Assembly (NCBI GenBank): GCA_965205225.1
Contig: CBDBFZ010000003.1
Location: forward strand, 868,001-932,000
DNA from: Litorimonas sp965205225
GTDB lineage: Bacteria > Pseudomonadota > Alphaproteobacteria > Caulobacterales > Maricaulaceae
Direction: 5' to 3'
DNA length: 64,000 bases
The notes below the pieces were generated by a model, which had not been told where the DNA came from, searched no databases, and saw only the letters and a program-made list of their open reading frames with translations. The translations under genes were made by a program, and so were the position numbers. Shown piece after piece: positions 26,787-35,096 of the stretch. The first letter of the stretch is position 1. Every line of letters starts with the position of its first letter.

Positions 26787-27229
26787 TCGACCTTCTGCAA
26801 AGCTTGACGGCGTGGCATTGGCTGATCCTCGGTGTGGTCCTGCTGGGTCTCGAGCTCATGATCGGCTCGACCTATATTCTCTGGCCCGCCGTTTCCGCGC
26901 TCATTGTCGGCCTGTTGCTGTTTATTGCCCCGATGGGGTGGGAGTTGCAGATGCTGCTGTTCTTCCTGTTGTCCATCACCACGCTGGTTCTGGGCCGAAC
27001 GCATTTGCAGAGCCTTGTCAAGGGCGGGGCGCCGTCGGATCTCAATGATCCAGGGCAGGCGCTGATCGGGCGTCAAGTCAAAGCCGTGGCAGATTTCACA
27101 GGCACGGAAGGCCGGGTTGAACTGGACGACACCCAATGGTCTGCGCGTCTGGAAGCCGGAACGGCTCTGGCGGGTGATTTGCTGCGTGTCGAATCCGTCT
27201 GCGGTGCGACACTGATCGTCGGGCGTTAG
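26783..27229 (+). CDS. NfeD-family membrane protein, SPFH partner
   Basis: A 148-aa short NfeD-type protein with hydrophobic segments at about 13-33, 35-52 and 55-72. A soluble OB-fold-like C-terminal domain (about 90-148) carries L-I-G-R-Q-V-K-A, G-x-V-E-L-D-D-T-Q-W-S-A-R and G-D-L-L-R-V-E. It lacks the long serine-protease part of large NfeD proteins. Its start overlaps the end of the SPFH gene by 4 bp. It probably binds and localises the SPFH oligomer in the inner membrane (family knowledge). Confidence 0.92.
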   Translation: MIDLLQSLTAWHWLILGVVLLGLELMIGSTYILWPAVSALIVGLLLFIAPMGWELQMLLFFLLSITTLVLGRTHLQSLVKGGAPSDLNDPGQALIGRQVKAVADFTGTEGRVELDDTQWSARLEAGTALAGDLLRVESVCGATLIVGR

Positions 27230-27578
27230 CGGCGCATTAATCGCCATCATCGCCGACCGGTGAATTCCGCGAATTTCGTCGAGATGGTTTATTTTAGCGT
27301 CGGGGCTCGGGCTCATGCGATATATATCGGCGGCGATGCGGGTTCCGCCCGCCCAAATGCGTCCGGTCAGCAACGACGTCCTCGGATCAGACATGGCCCT
27401 TATGCTGTGGCCTGAGCCTGACGCAGAGCCGTCCTTGAACCATAAACGTCCTCTTTAGGCGGCTTTTGAGGGACTTTGAGCCCCTCGCGCCGCTATCGGT
27501 CTGTCCGGCAGGCACGGTCTCCGACTCTATCCTAATCTCGGTCTTGGTCATGACCTTGTCCCGGATTCGACCTGTCGG
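27230..27578. other. Convergent spacer between nfeD and gene C, with array edge
   Basis: I see no gene and no clear terminator hairpin with a T-run. The right-hand part belongs to the giant-gene array: minus-strand 27551-27497 matches the first 18 codons of the spacer ORF seen after genes D, F and G (M-T-K-T-E-I-R-I-E, T-V-P-A-G-Q-T-D), then similarity stops abruptly. The palindrome GGTCATGACC is at 27546-27555. The break near 27496 marks where array DNA meets the nfeD flank. Confidence 0.5.
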
Positions 27579-30500
27579 TTAGAAACCCTCCATATCGGCG
27601 GTGACAATCTCCATCTCCGGCAGGATCATGGCGAGATCATTCTGCATCGCCGGATGGTTTCCGAGCCCGGGCCAGCACATCAGATCCCCCCACGGACCCG
27701 GAAGCGGGCCTGATGAGAGTGGACCGAAAGAAAGCGGGTCTGAAAGCGGAGTGAGGATAGCATCCTCGTCTATATGAACTGACTGATCCAGCCTCTTGAT
27801 CCCGTCCGCCCATAAGTCGTCCAGCCCGGGGTCAGTCCTGGTTTCAGCTACGGGATCGATCCCGGTGTCAGTCTTGGGGTCAATCTTGGGGTCAGTCTTG
27901 GACTCGGCGCTTTGCGCCCCCGTAGCAGCGAGGGTGACGCTCACCCCGTCCTCTACGCGCAGCTGCGCATTGCCGTCCCTATAGACATTATAGGTGACGC
28001 CGTCCTCCGCCGCCGTCCCGGACAGGGCGAATGAACTGCCGCTCAGATCAACCCTGTCATCCGCATCCCCTAGCACGTCGAGGCTTGCCGTCCCGCCCTC
28101 GCGCTCCTCCGTTACGTCAAACACGGCCAGCGCGTCCAGCACTAGGCTGTTGGCGCCTGTGCCGGACAGGTCAAACAGTTCGACACTGTCGACGCCGGCA
28201 TGGCCGGGGCCCGTCAGATCGAGCGTCAGGCCGGCCCCCTCCAGCACCAGAGTGTCCACGCCCGTGCCGCCATCAATCGCTGCAAAGTCAAGCGCGGTGA
28301 CGCTGATCCTGTCATCGCCGGCCCCGCCGCGCACCACATCATTCATGGCAATCGCGGTAAAACTGTCATCGCCGGCATTGCCGGTGAAATTATCCGCCGC
28401 CGCCGTGCCTGATGCCGTGACCGGCGTCAGGCTTTCCGTCCCCGTCGCCCCGCCATAGATCAGATAGGTCTCACCGGCAGAACCGCGCCCATTCGGGTCG
28501 GCTCCATCGGCCCCGATGATCAGATCATCATAACCATCGCCATTGATATCCCCCGCAGACGAGACGGACACGCCGGAAAAGTCATTCGCGTCGATCCCGG
28601 TCAGGATGAAGCCGTTGGTCCCGAGCGCCCCGAGATCCAGCACGCCCCCTGTGCCCGGCGCGCTCGCCCCGCCATAGATGATATAGGTCTCGCCGGACCT
28701 ATCCCCATTCGGGTCGGCCCAATGGGCCCCGATGATCAGATCATCATAGCTGTCGCCATTGACATCCCCCGCCGATGAGACGGAAGCGCCGGAACGGTCA
28801 GCCTCGTCGATCCCGGTCAGGATGAAGCCGTTGGTCCCGTCTAGACCCGACAGATCCAGCACGCCGTCCGTGCCCGGCGCGCTCGCCCCGCCATAGACGA
28901 GATAGGTCTCGCCGGCCCGACTGTCCCCATTCGGGTCGGCATCCCTGGCCCCGATGATCAGATCATCATAGCCGTCGCCATTGACATCCCCCGCCGCCGA
29001 GACGGAACGGCCGGAACGGTCATCCGCGTCGATTCCGGTCAGGGTGAAGCCGTTGCTGCCATCCAGATCGGACAGATCCAGCGCGCCGTTCGTGCCCGGC
29101 GCGCTCGCGCCGCCATAGACGATATAGATCTCGCCGGCTTCATTGTCTCCATTCGGGCTGGCCCGATAGGCCCCGATGATCAGATCATCATAGCCGTCGC
29201 CATTGACATCCCCCGCCGCCGAGACGGAAATACCGGAACGGTCACCTTCGTCGATCCCGTTGAGGATGAAGCCGTTATTGCCGTCCAGCGCTGACAGATC
29301 CAGCACGCCATCCGTGCCCGGCGCACTCGCGCCGCCATAGACGACATAGCTCTCGCCGGCATTACTGACCTCATTCGGAGCGGCGGAAAAGGCCCCGATG
29401 ACCAGATCATCATAGCCATCGCCATTGAGATCCCCCGCAGACGACACGGAAAAGCCGGAAAAGTCATCCCTGTCGATCCCGGTCAGGGTAAAGCCGTTCG
29501 TCCCGTCCAGCGCCCCGAGATTCAGCACGCCCTCCGTGCCCGGCGCGCTCGCGCCGCCATAGACGATATAGGTTTCGCCAGCTTGACTATTCCCATTCGG
29601 GTCGGCCCGATAGGCCCCGATGATCAGATCATCATAGCCATCGCCATTGACATCCCCCGCCGCCGAGACGGAACGGCCGGAACGGTCAGCCGCGTCGATC
29701 CCGGTCAGGATGAAGCCATTGCCGTCCAGCACCAGCCTCGACAGATCGAGAACGCCATCCGTGTCCGGCGCGCTTGCCCCGCCATAGACGACATAGGTCT
29801 CGCCGGCAGCACTGTTCAAATTCGGGTCAACCCCACTGGCCCCGATGATCAGGTCATCATAACCATCGCCATTGACATCCCCCGCAGACGAGACGGACCA
29901 ACCGGATTGGTCAGCCACGTCAATCCCGGCGAGGGTAAAGCCGTTGCTGCCGTCGAGCGTGGAGAGAGGGATCAGATCATATTCATCTGTCACCGTGATG
30001 GCGACCGGCTGATCCGTGTCAGTTGTGCCGTCGGATGCCGTGACGATAAGGTCATAGACATTATCCCCGTCCGCATCGCCCGGTGCCTCGAAGTCGGGCG
30101 CCGCTATGAAACTGACCTCGCCCGTATCCGGGGTGATCGTGAACAGGGCCGCATCCGTCCCGGACAGGCTATAGACCAGAGTGTCACCCTCCGCATCCGG
30201 TACTCTATAGGCCGTAATCTGGTTCTCCGCGACGTTGACCCGGTCGATGTTCCCGTCCGCGTCATCGTCGAACTCGGTCCGGATCAGCCTGCCACTCGCA
30301 TTGTAAGTGTAGGCCTCGCTCCGGTCGGTTGTGTCGTCCGCGTCATCGTCGAACTCGGTCCGGATCAGCCTGCCATCCGAATTATACGTATAGCTCTCGC
30401 TCCGGTCGGTTGTGTCGTCCGCGTCATCGTCGAAACTGGTCCGGATCAGCCTGCCATCCGAATTATACGTGTAGCTCTCGCTCCGGTCGGTTGTGTCGTC

Positions 30501-33500
30501 CGCGTCATCGTCGAACTCGACCTGGTCGATGGTTCCATTCGCGTCGGAGTCGGTGTCGGTCCGGATCAGCCTGCCGTCCGAATTATACGTGTAGGCCTCG
30601 CTCCGGTCGAAAACGTCGTCAAGGTCGTCGTCGAACCTGGTCTGGATCAGCCTGCCATCCGAGTCGTACGTGTAGTTCTCGCTCCGGTCGACCCCGCCGT
30701 CCCCATCGTCGTCGAAGTCGGTCAGGATCACCCTGCCGTTCTCATCATACCTGTAGAGTTCGTACCGGTCGCGGGTGCCGTCATTGTCATCGTCGAAATC
30801 GATCCCGATCAACTCGCCGGTCGAATCATATAAGTAGAGTTCGTACCGGTCGATTGTGTCGTCCGCGTCGTCGTCGAAACTGGTCCGGCTCAGATTGCCG
30901 TCCGAATTATACGTATAGGCCTCGCTCCGGTCGATGGTGCCGTCATTATTGTCATCGAAATTGGTCCGGGACCGGTTGCCGTCCGAATTATACGTGTAAG
31001 CCTCGGTCCGGTCGAAATTGAAATCCCCGTCGGCGTCAAACCCGACCCGGTCGATGATGCCGTCATTGTCGTCATCCAGATCGGTCCGGATCCGGTTGCC
31101 GTTCGCGGCATAAATGAAGGTCTCGGTCCGGTCGGTTGTGCCGTCATCATCGTCGTCGAACCCGGCCCGCTCGATCCTGCCGTCCCCGTCATCGTCGAAC
31201 CATCTCTGCTCACTGTTGCCGTCCGCGTCGCCGTCGAACCGGGTTTCGATCCGGTTGCCGTTCGCGTCATAAATGAAGGTCTCCCTCCGGTCGTTGGTGC
31301 CGTCCCCATCGTCGTCGAACTCGACCCAGTCGATGGTTCCATTCGCACTGAAGTCAGTGTCGGTCCGGATCAGATTGCCGCCCGAATTATACGTGTAGCT
31401 CTCGTTCCGGTCGAAGATGCCGTCCGCGTTATCGTCGAAACTGGTCCGGATCACCCTGCCCTGCGCATCATACGTGTAGGACTCGGCCCGGTTGCTCAAG
31501 CCGTCGCCGTCGGTGTCGAACCCGGTCCGGATCACCCTGCCGGCCAAATTATGCGTGTAGAACTCGTTCCGGTCGGTTGTGCCGTTCACGTCATCGTCAA
31601 ACTCGGTCCGGACCACCCTGCCATCCGAATTATACGTGTAGCTCTCGCTCCGGTCGGTTGTGCCGTTCACGTCATCGTCAAACTCGGTCCGGACCACCCT
31701 GCCATCCGAATTATACGTGTAGCTCTCGCTCCGGTCGGTTGTGCCGTTCACGTCATCGTCAAACTCGGTCCGGACCACCCTGCCATCCGAATTATACGTG
31801 TAGGCCTCGGTCCGGTCGAAATTGAAATCCCCGTCGGCGTCAAACCCGGCCCGGTCGATGATGCCGTCATTGTCGTCATCTAGGTCAGTCCGGATCCGAG
31901 TGCCCGCCAAGTCATAAATGAAGGTCTCGGTCCGGTCGGTTGTGCCGTCCCCATCGTCGTCGAACCAGGCCCGCTCGATCCTGCCGTCCCCTGTGTCGTC
32001 GAACCAAGTCCGGATCAGCTTGTTGTTCGAATCATAAAAATAGTGCTCGGCCCGGTCGAGCGTGCCGTCCGCATTATCATCGAATTCAGCCCGGTCGGTG
32101 GTGCCGTCATTCTTGTCATCGAAGTCGATCCGGGTCAGCCTGTCGTTCGAATTATACGTGTAGCCCTCGCTCCGGTCGGTTGTGCCGTTCACGTCATCGT
32201 CAAACTCGGTCCGGACCACCCTGCCATCCGAATTATACGTGTAAGCCTCGGTCCGGTCGAAATTGAAATCCCCGTCGGCGTCGAACCCGGCCCGGTCGAT
32301 GATGCCGTCATTGTCGTCATCCAGGTCAGTCCGGATCCGGGTGCCCGCCGAGTCATAAATGAAGGTCTCGGTCCGGTCGGTCGTGCCGTCCCCATCGTCG
32401 TCGAACCCGGCCCGCTCGATCCTGCCGTCCCCTGTGTCGTCGAACCAAGTCCGGATCAGCCTGTTGTTCGAATCATAAAAATAGTGCTCGGCCCGGTCGG
32501 TTGTGCCGTCATTATCGTCGTCGAAATCGGTCCGGATCCGGGTGCCCGCCGAGTCATAAATGAAGGTCTCGGTCCGGTCGGTTGTGCCGTCCCCATCGTC
32601 GTCGAACCCGGCCCGCTCAATCCTGCCGTCCCCTGTGTCGTCGAACCAAGTCCGGATCAGCCTGTTGTTCGAATCATAAAAATAGTGCTCGGCCCGGTCG
32701 GTTGTGCCGTCATTGTCGTCGTCGAAATCGGTCCGGATCAGCCTGCCACTTTCGTCATAGCTGTAGGCCTCGGTCCGGGTCAGGCTCCGTGTGCCATCCG
32801 CAGCAAAGCTGTAGTGATCGATCCGGTCTATATTGCCGTCATCGTCCGCATCCAGTTCCACCCGCTCCCAGCGACCGTCCGCATTCAGGTGGACTGTCCG
32901 GTCAATATTGCCGTCATTGTCGTCATCGAAGCGGATCCGGATCCGGTTGCCGGCCCCGTTATAGATGTAGGCTTCGCTCCGGTCGTTTGTGCCGTCGCCG
33001 TCGCCGTCAAAGTCGGTCCGGGTCAGGCTCCGAGTGCCATCCACAGCAAAGCTGTAGTGATCGATCCGGTCGATATTACCGTCATCGTCCGCATCCAGTT
33101 CCACCCGCTCCCAGCGACCGTCCGCATTCAGGTGAGCCGTCCGGTTGATATTGCCGTCATCGTCCAGATCGAAATCGATCCGAGTCAGGCTCCGGGGGCC
33201 GTCATCATCAAAGCTGTAGTGATCGATCCGGTCGATATTGCCGTCATCGTCCAAATCCAGTTCCACCCGCTCCCAGCGACCGTCCGCATTCAGATAGGCG
33301 ATCCGGTTGGGAGTGCCGTCGCCGTCAGTGTCGAAGGCGATGCGGTCAAGATTGCCGTCCGCGTCGTCATCGAAGCGGGTCCGGGTCCGGTTACCGTCCG
33401 AATTATAGGTGTAGAACTCGGTCCGGTCGTTTGTGCCGTCATCGTCATCGTCGAAACGGATCTGGTTGATATTGCCGTCCCCGTTAGTGTCGAACTCGCT

Positions 33501-34514
33501 CCGGTCGATATTGCTGTCATCGTCATCGTCAAAGCGGGTCCGAATCAGGCCGCCATCCGAATTATAGGTGTAGAACTCGCTCCGGTCGAAATTGCCGTCA
33601 TCGTCATCGTCAAAGCGGATCTTGTTAATAGTGCCGTCCGCGTCAAAGTCGGTCTCACTCCGGTCGAAATTGCCGTCATCGTCATCGTCAAAGCGGGTCC
33701 GGATCAGGCCACCGTCCGAATTATAGGTGTAGAACTCGCTCCGGTCGTTTGTGCCGTCATCGTCATCGTCAAAGCGGATATGGTCGATATTGCCGTCCGC
33801 ATCAAAGTCGGTCTCACTCCGGTCGAAATTGCCGTCCGCGTCATCGTCAAAGCGGGTCCGGGTCCGGTTACCGTCCCCGTCGTAAGTGTAGGCCTCGATC
33901 CGGTCGTTTGTGCCGTCATCGTCATCGTCATCGTCAAAGCGGATCTGGTCGATATTGCCGTCCGCGTCAAAGTCGAACTCACTCCGGTCGAAATTGCCGT
34001 CCGCGTCATCGTCGAACCGAGTCCGGATCCGGTTGCCGTCCCCGTTATAGATGTAGGCCTCGATCCGGTCGAAATTGCCGTCTCCGTCGTCGTCAAAGTC
34101 GGTCCGGGTCAGGCTCCGAGTGCCGTCGTCATCAAACGTGTAGTGATCGATCCGGTCGATATTGCCGTCATCGTCCGCATCCAGTTCCACCCGCTCCCAG
34201 CGACCGTCCGCATTCAGGTGGACCGTCCGGTCGATATTGCCGTCATCGTCCAGGTCGAAATCGATCCGGGTCCGGATCCGGTTGCCGTCATCATCAAACG
34301 TGTAGTGATCGATCTGATCGATATTGCCGTCATCGTCCGCATCCAGTTCCACCCGCTCCCAGCGACCGTCTGCATTCAGATGCACGATCCGGTCGGGGGT
34401 ACCGTCCCCGTCAGTGTCGAACTCGATCCGGTCGATGGTGCCATCCCCGTCAGTGTCGATCGGGGTCCGGGTTTCCTGTGACAGGATTGGTATGGTCTTA
34501 AATATGGCTGGCAT
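27579..34514 (-). CDS. Giant calcium-module surface protein, paralogue C (2311 aa)
   Basis: Residues 1-1426 are a very long block of Ca-loop/YD-like repeats (F-D-D-D-x-D-G-x-x-D-R alternating with Y-T-Y-N-S-D-G-R-L-I-R-T). One cadherin-like domain (1426-1510) starts at the junction D-R-V-N-V-A-E-N-Q-I-T-A. Seven FG-GAP repeats (1516-2020), an RTX-like module (2020-2191) and the conserved tail follow. The tail has lost the N-N-D-L-W repeat. The fourth codon is Ile (MPAIFK), so the first ATG is the only nearby ATG, which supports this start for the whole family. Most of the Ca-loop block is nearly identical to gene E. Type I secretion and a surface role are inferred. Confidence 0.9.
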   Translation of the reverse strand: MPAIFKTIPILSQETRTPIDTDGDGTIDRIEFDTDGDGTPDRIVHLNADGRWERVELDADDDGNIDQIDHYTFDDDGNRIRTRIDFDLDDDGNIDRTVHLNADGRWERVELDADDDGNIDRIDHYTFDDDGTRSLTRTDFDDDGDGNFDRIEAYIYNGDGNRIRTRFDDDADGNFDRSEFDFDADGNIDQIRFDDDDDDDGTNDRIEAYTYDGDGNRTRTRFDDDADGNFDRSETDFDADGNIDHIRFDDDDDGTNDRSEFYTYNSDGGLIRTRFDDDDDGNFDRSETDFDADGTINKIRFDDDDDGNFDRSEFYTYNSDGGLIRTRFDDDDDSNIDRSEFDTNGDGNINQIRFDDDDDGTNDRTEFYTYNSDGNRTRTRFDDDADGNLDRIAFDTDGDGTPNRIAYLNADGRWERVELDLDDDGNIDRIDHYSFDDDGPRSLTRIDFDLDDDGNINRTAHLNADGRWERVELDADDDGNIDRIDHYSFAVDGTRSLTRTDFDGDGDGTNDRSEAYIYNGAGNRIRIRFDDDNDGNIDRTVHLNADGRWERVELDADDDGNIDRIDHYSFAADGTRSLTRTEAYSYDESGRLIRTDFDDDNDGTTDRAEHYFYDSNNRLIRTWFDDTGDGRIERAGFDDDGDGTTDRTETFIYDSAGTRIRTDFDDDNDGTTDRAEHYFYDSNNRLIRTWFDDTGDGRIERAGFDDDGDGTTDRTETFIYDSAGTRIRTDLDDDNDGIIDRAGFDADGDFNFDRTEAYTYNSDGRVVRTEFDDDVNGTTDRSEGYTYNSNDRLTRIDFDDKNDGTTDRAEFDDNADGTLDRAEHYFYDSNNKLIRTWFDDTGDGRIERAWFDDDGDGTTDRTETFIYDLAGTRIRTDLDDDNDGIIDRAGFDADGDFNFDRTEAYTYNSDGRVVRTEFDDDVNGTTDRSESYTYNSDGRVVRTEFDDDVNGTTDRSESYTYNSDGRVVRTEFDDDVNGTTDRNEFYTHNLAGRVIRTGFDTDGDGLSNRAESYTYDAQGRVIRTSFDDNADGIFDRNESYTYNSGGNLIRTDTDFSANGTIDWVEFDDDGDGTNDRRETFIYDANGNRIETRFDGDADGNSEQRWFDDDGDGRIERAGFDDDDDGTTDRTETFIYAANGNRIRTDLDDDNDGIIDRVGFDADGDFNFDRTEAYTYNSDGNRSRTNFDDNNDGTIDRSEAYTYNSDGNLSRTSFDDDADDTIDRYELYLYDSTGELIGIDFDDDNDGTRDRYELYRYDENGRVILTDFDDDGDGGVDRSENYTYDSDGRLIQTRFDDDLDDVFDRSEAYTYNSDGRLIRTDTDSDANGTIDQVEFDDDADDTTDRSESYTYNSDGRLIRTSFDDDADDTTDRSESYTYNSDGRLIRTEFDDDADDTTDRSEAYTYNASGRLIRTEFDDDADGNIDRVNVAENQITAYRVPDAEGDTLVYSLSGTDAALFTITPDTGEVSFIAAPDFEAPGDADGDNVYDLIVTASDGTTDTDQPVAITVTDEYDLIPLSTLDGSNGFTLAGIDVADQSGWSVSSAGDVNGDGYDDLIIGASGVDPNLNSAAGETYVVYGGASAPDTDGVLDLSRLVLDGNGFILTGIDAADRSGRSVSAAGDVNGDGYDDLIIGAYRADPNGNSQAGETYIVYGGASAPGTEGVLNLGALDGTNGFTLTGIDRDDFSGFSVSSAGDLNGDGYDDLVIGAFSAAPNEVSNAGESYVVYGGASAPGTDGVLDLSALDGNNGFILNGIDEGDRSGISVSAAGDVNGDGYDDLIIGAYRASPNGDNEAGEIYIVYGGASAPGTNGALDLSDLDGSNGFTLTGIDADDRSGRSVSAAGDVNGDGYDDLIIGARDADPNGDSRAGETYLVYGGASAPGTDGVLDLSGLDGTNGFILTGIDEADRSGASVSSAGDVNGDSYDDLIIGAHWADPNGDRSGETYIIYGGASAPGTGGVLDLGALGTNGFILTGIDANDFSGVSVSSAGDINGDGYDDLIIGADGADPNGRGSAGETYLIYGGATGTESLTPVTASGTAAADNFTGNAGDDSFTAIAMNDVVRGGAGDDRISVTALDFAAIDGGTGVDTLVLEGAGLTLDLTGPGHAGVDSVELFDLSGTGANSLVLDALAVFDVTEEREGGTASLDVLGDADDRVDLSGSSFALSGTAAEDGVTYNVYRDGNAQLRVEDGVSVTLAATGAQSAESKTDPKIDPKTDTGIDPVAETRTDPGLDDLWADGIKRLDQSVHIDEDAILTPLSDPLSFGPLSSGPLPGPWGDLMCWPGLGNHPAMQNDLAMILPEMEIVTADMEGF
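30240..34500 (-). repeat. Ca-loop/YD hybrid repeat block of gene C
   Basis: Dozens of units with a long form of about 27 aa (Ca loop plus YD strand pair) and a short form of about 13 aa (Ca loop only). The loop follows the EF-hand/TSP3-like spacing D-x-D-x-D-G-x-x-D. The strand part resembles RHS/YD repeats. Equivalent blocks are at 37868-42225 (D), 45515-50390 (E), 51965-55750 (F), 61735-64000 (G), 23060-24210 (B), and 12615-14235 and 6975-8770 (A). Confidence 0.8.
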
Positions 34515-34525
34515 GGCCTTACATT

Positions 34526-34553
34526 GCTTCTCTCAATGCTTCTCTGCTTCTCT
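34526..34553. repeat. GCTTCTCT leader repeats, three copies, before gene C
   Basis: Three copies of GCTTCTCT lie 12-39 bp before the gene C start. Gene D has one copy (42248-42255) and gene E five (50414-50475). The repeats lie between the ribosome-site region and any upstream promoter, so they alter leader length. Confidence 0.7.
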
Positions 34554-34595
34554 CAATAGGGCATTATTTGACGATAATGTTAAATAGTTTGGCTG

Positions 34596-34742
34596 TCAAT
34601 TTACATAGTTTGGCTGTTGAGCAAGTGTCTCACTGACACCATCAATGGGAAGACAGAATTCATCGCCAATCGGTTGCGGAGCATTCTCGGCTCTTGCGGT
34701 GGGAGCAAAGGCCAGCATTAGCGTGGCCAGGGCAGGGAGCAT
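34596..34742 (-). CDS. Tiny putative secreted peptide upstream of gene C
   Basis: A 48-codon frame whose first 18 residues look like a classical signal peptide (M-L-P-A-L-A-T-L-M-L-A-F-A-P, cleavage after A-R-A), followed by E-N-A-P-Q-P-I-G-D-E-F-C. A TTG at 34757 could extend it by five residues. No strong ribosome site is visible. Four copies exist in the array, at equivalent places before C, D, E and F. The C-terminal end here is changed by a short duplication (repeated TTTGGCTGTCAATTTACATAG). It could be a real small gene or the 5' remnant of a larger secreted-protein gene. Confidence 0.35.
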   Translation of the reverse strand: MLPALATLMLAFAPTARAENAPQPIGDEFCLPIDGVSETLAQQPNYVN

Positions 34743-34784
34743 TGGGTTGATGGTCAACTACTGACCCAGCGGCTGGACAAAGAG

Positions 34785-35069
34785 TCAAACAGGCGCTGTG
34801 TGGGCAAAGTTTACAGAATACAGGTCTCTCTCGCCAAATGCGGAGAGCTGCACTAGGCTGATGCCGATATGCGCCAGGGCCTGATTGGGGGAGAAGCATA
34901 GCGTAACATTGGTTGGGACGCCTTCACTGGAGAGGGGCTTGCCGACCTGGTAGGTGGCAAGGCTGAGCCGTTTCGTTGCCACGTTACAGATCGACCCTGA
35001 ACTCACCTCGGTCTGTCCGGCAGGCACGGTCCCCGGCTCTATCCTGATCTCTGTCTTGATCTCGGTCAT
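34785..35069 (-). CDS. Spacer ORF with YqgE-like C-terminal tail (94 aa), D/C spacer
   Basis: The frame starts at the ATG inside the palindrome GGTCATGACC (35064-35073), 27 bp past the gene D stop. Residues about 60-80 read P-N-Q-A-L-A-H-I-G-I-S-L-V-Q-L-S-A-F, closely matching the YqgE C-terminus (Q-A-L-A-R-I-G-I-R-P-A-Q-L-S-A-F). The rest matches nothing I recognise. Copies after F (95 aa) and G (91 aa) stay open and differ by multiples of three at their ends; the copy after E is frameshifted. Whether it is expressed is unknown, and a chimeric gene fragment is the likelier reading. Confidence 0.3.
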   Translation of the reverse strand: MTEIKTEIRIEPGTVPAGQTEVSSGSICNVATKRLSLATYQVGKPLSSEGVPTNVTLCFSPNQALAHIGISLVQLSAFGERDLYSVNFAHTAPV

Positions 35070-35096
35070 GACCTTGTCCCGGGTCCGGTCCGCTGG

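Noticed and set aside
26690..27394. 234-codon minus-strand frame across nfeD
   Set aside because: Antisense to the well-supported SPFH/nfeD genes; low-complexity Gln/Arg-rich translation without a family match.
27460..27520. Stem GAGGG...CCCTC as terminator between nfeD and gene C
   Set aside because: Only five pairs and no T-run on either strand at the right place.
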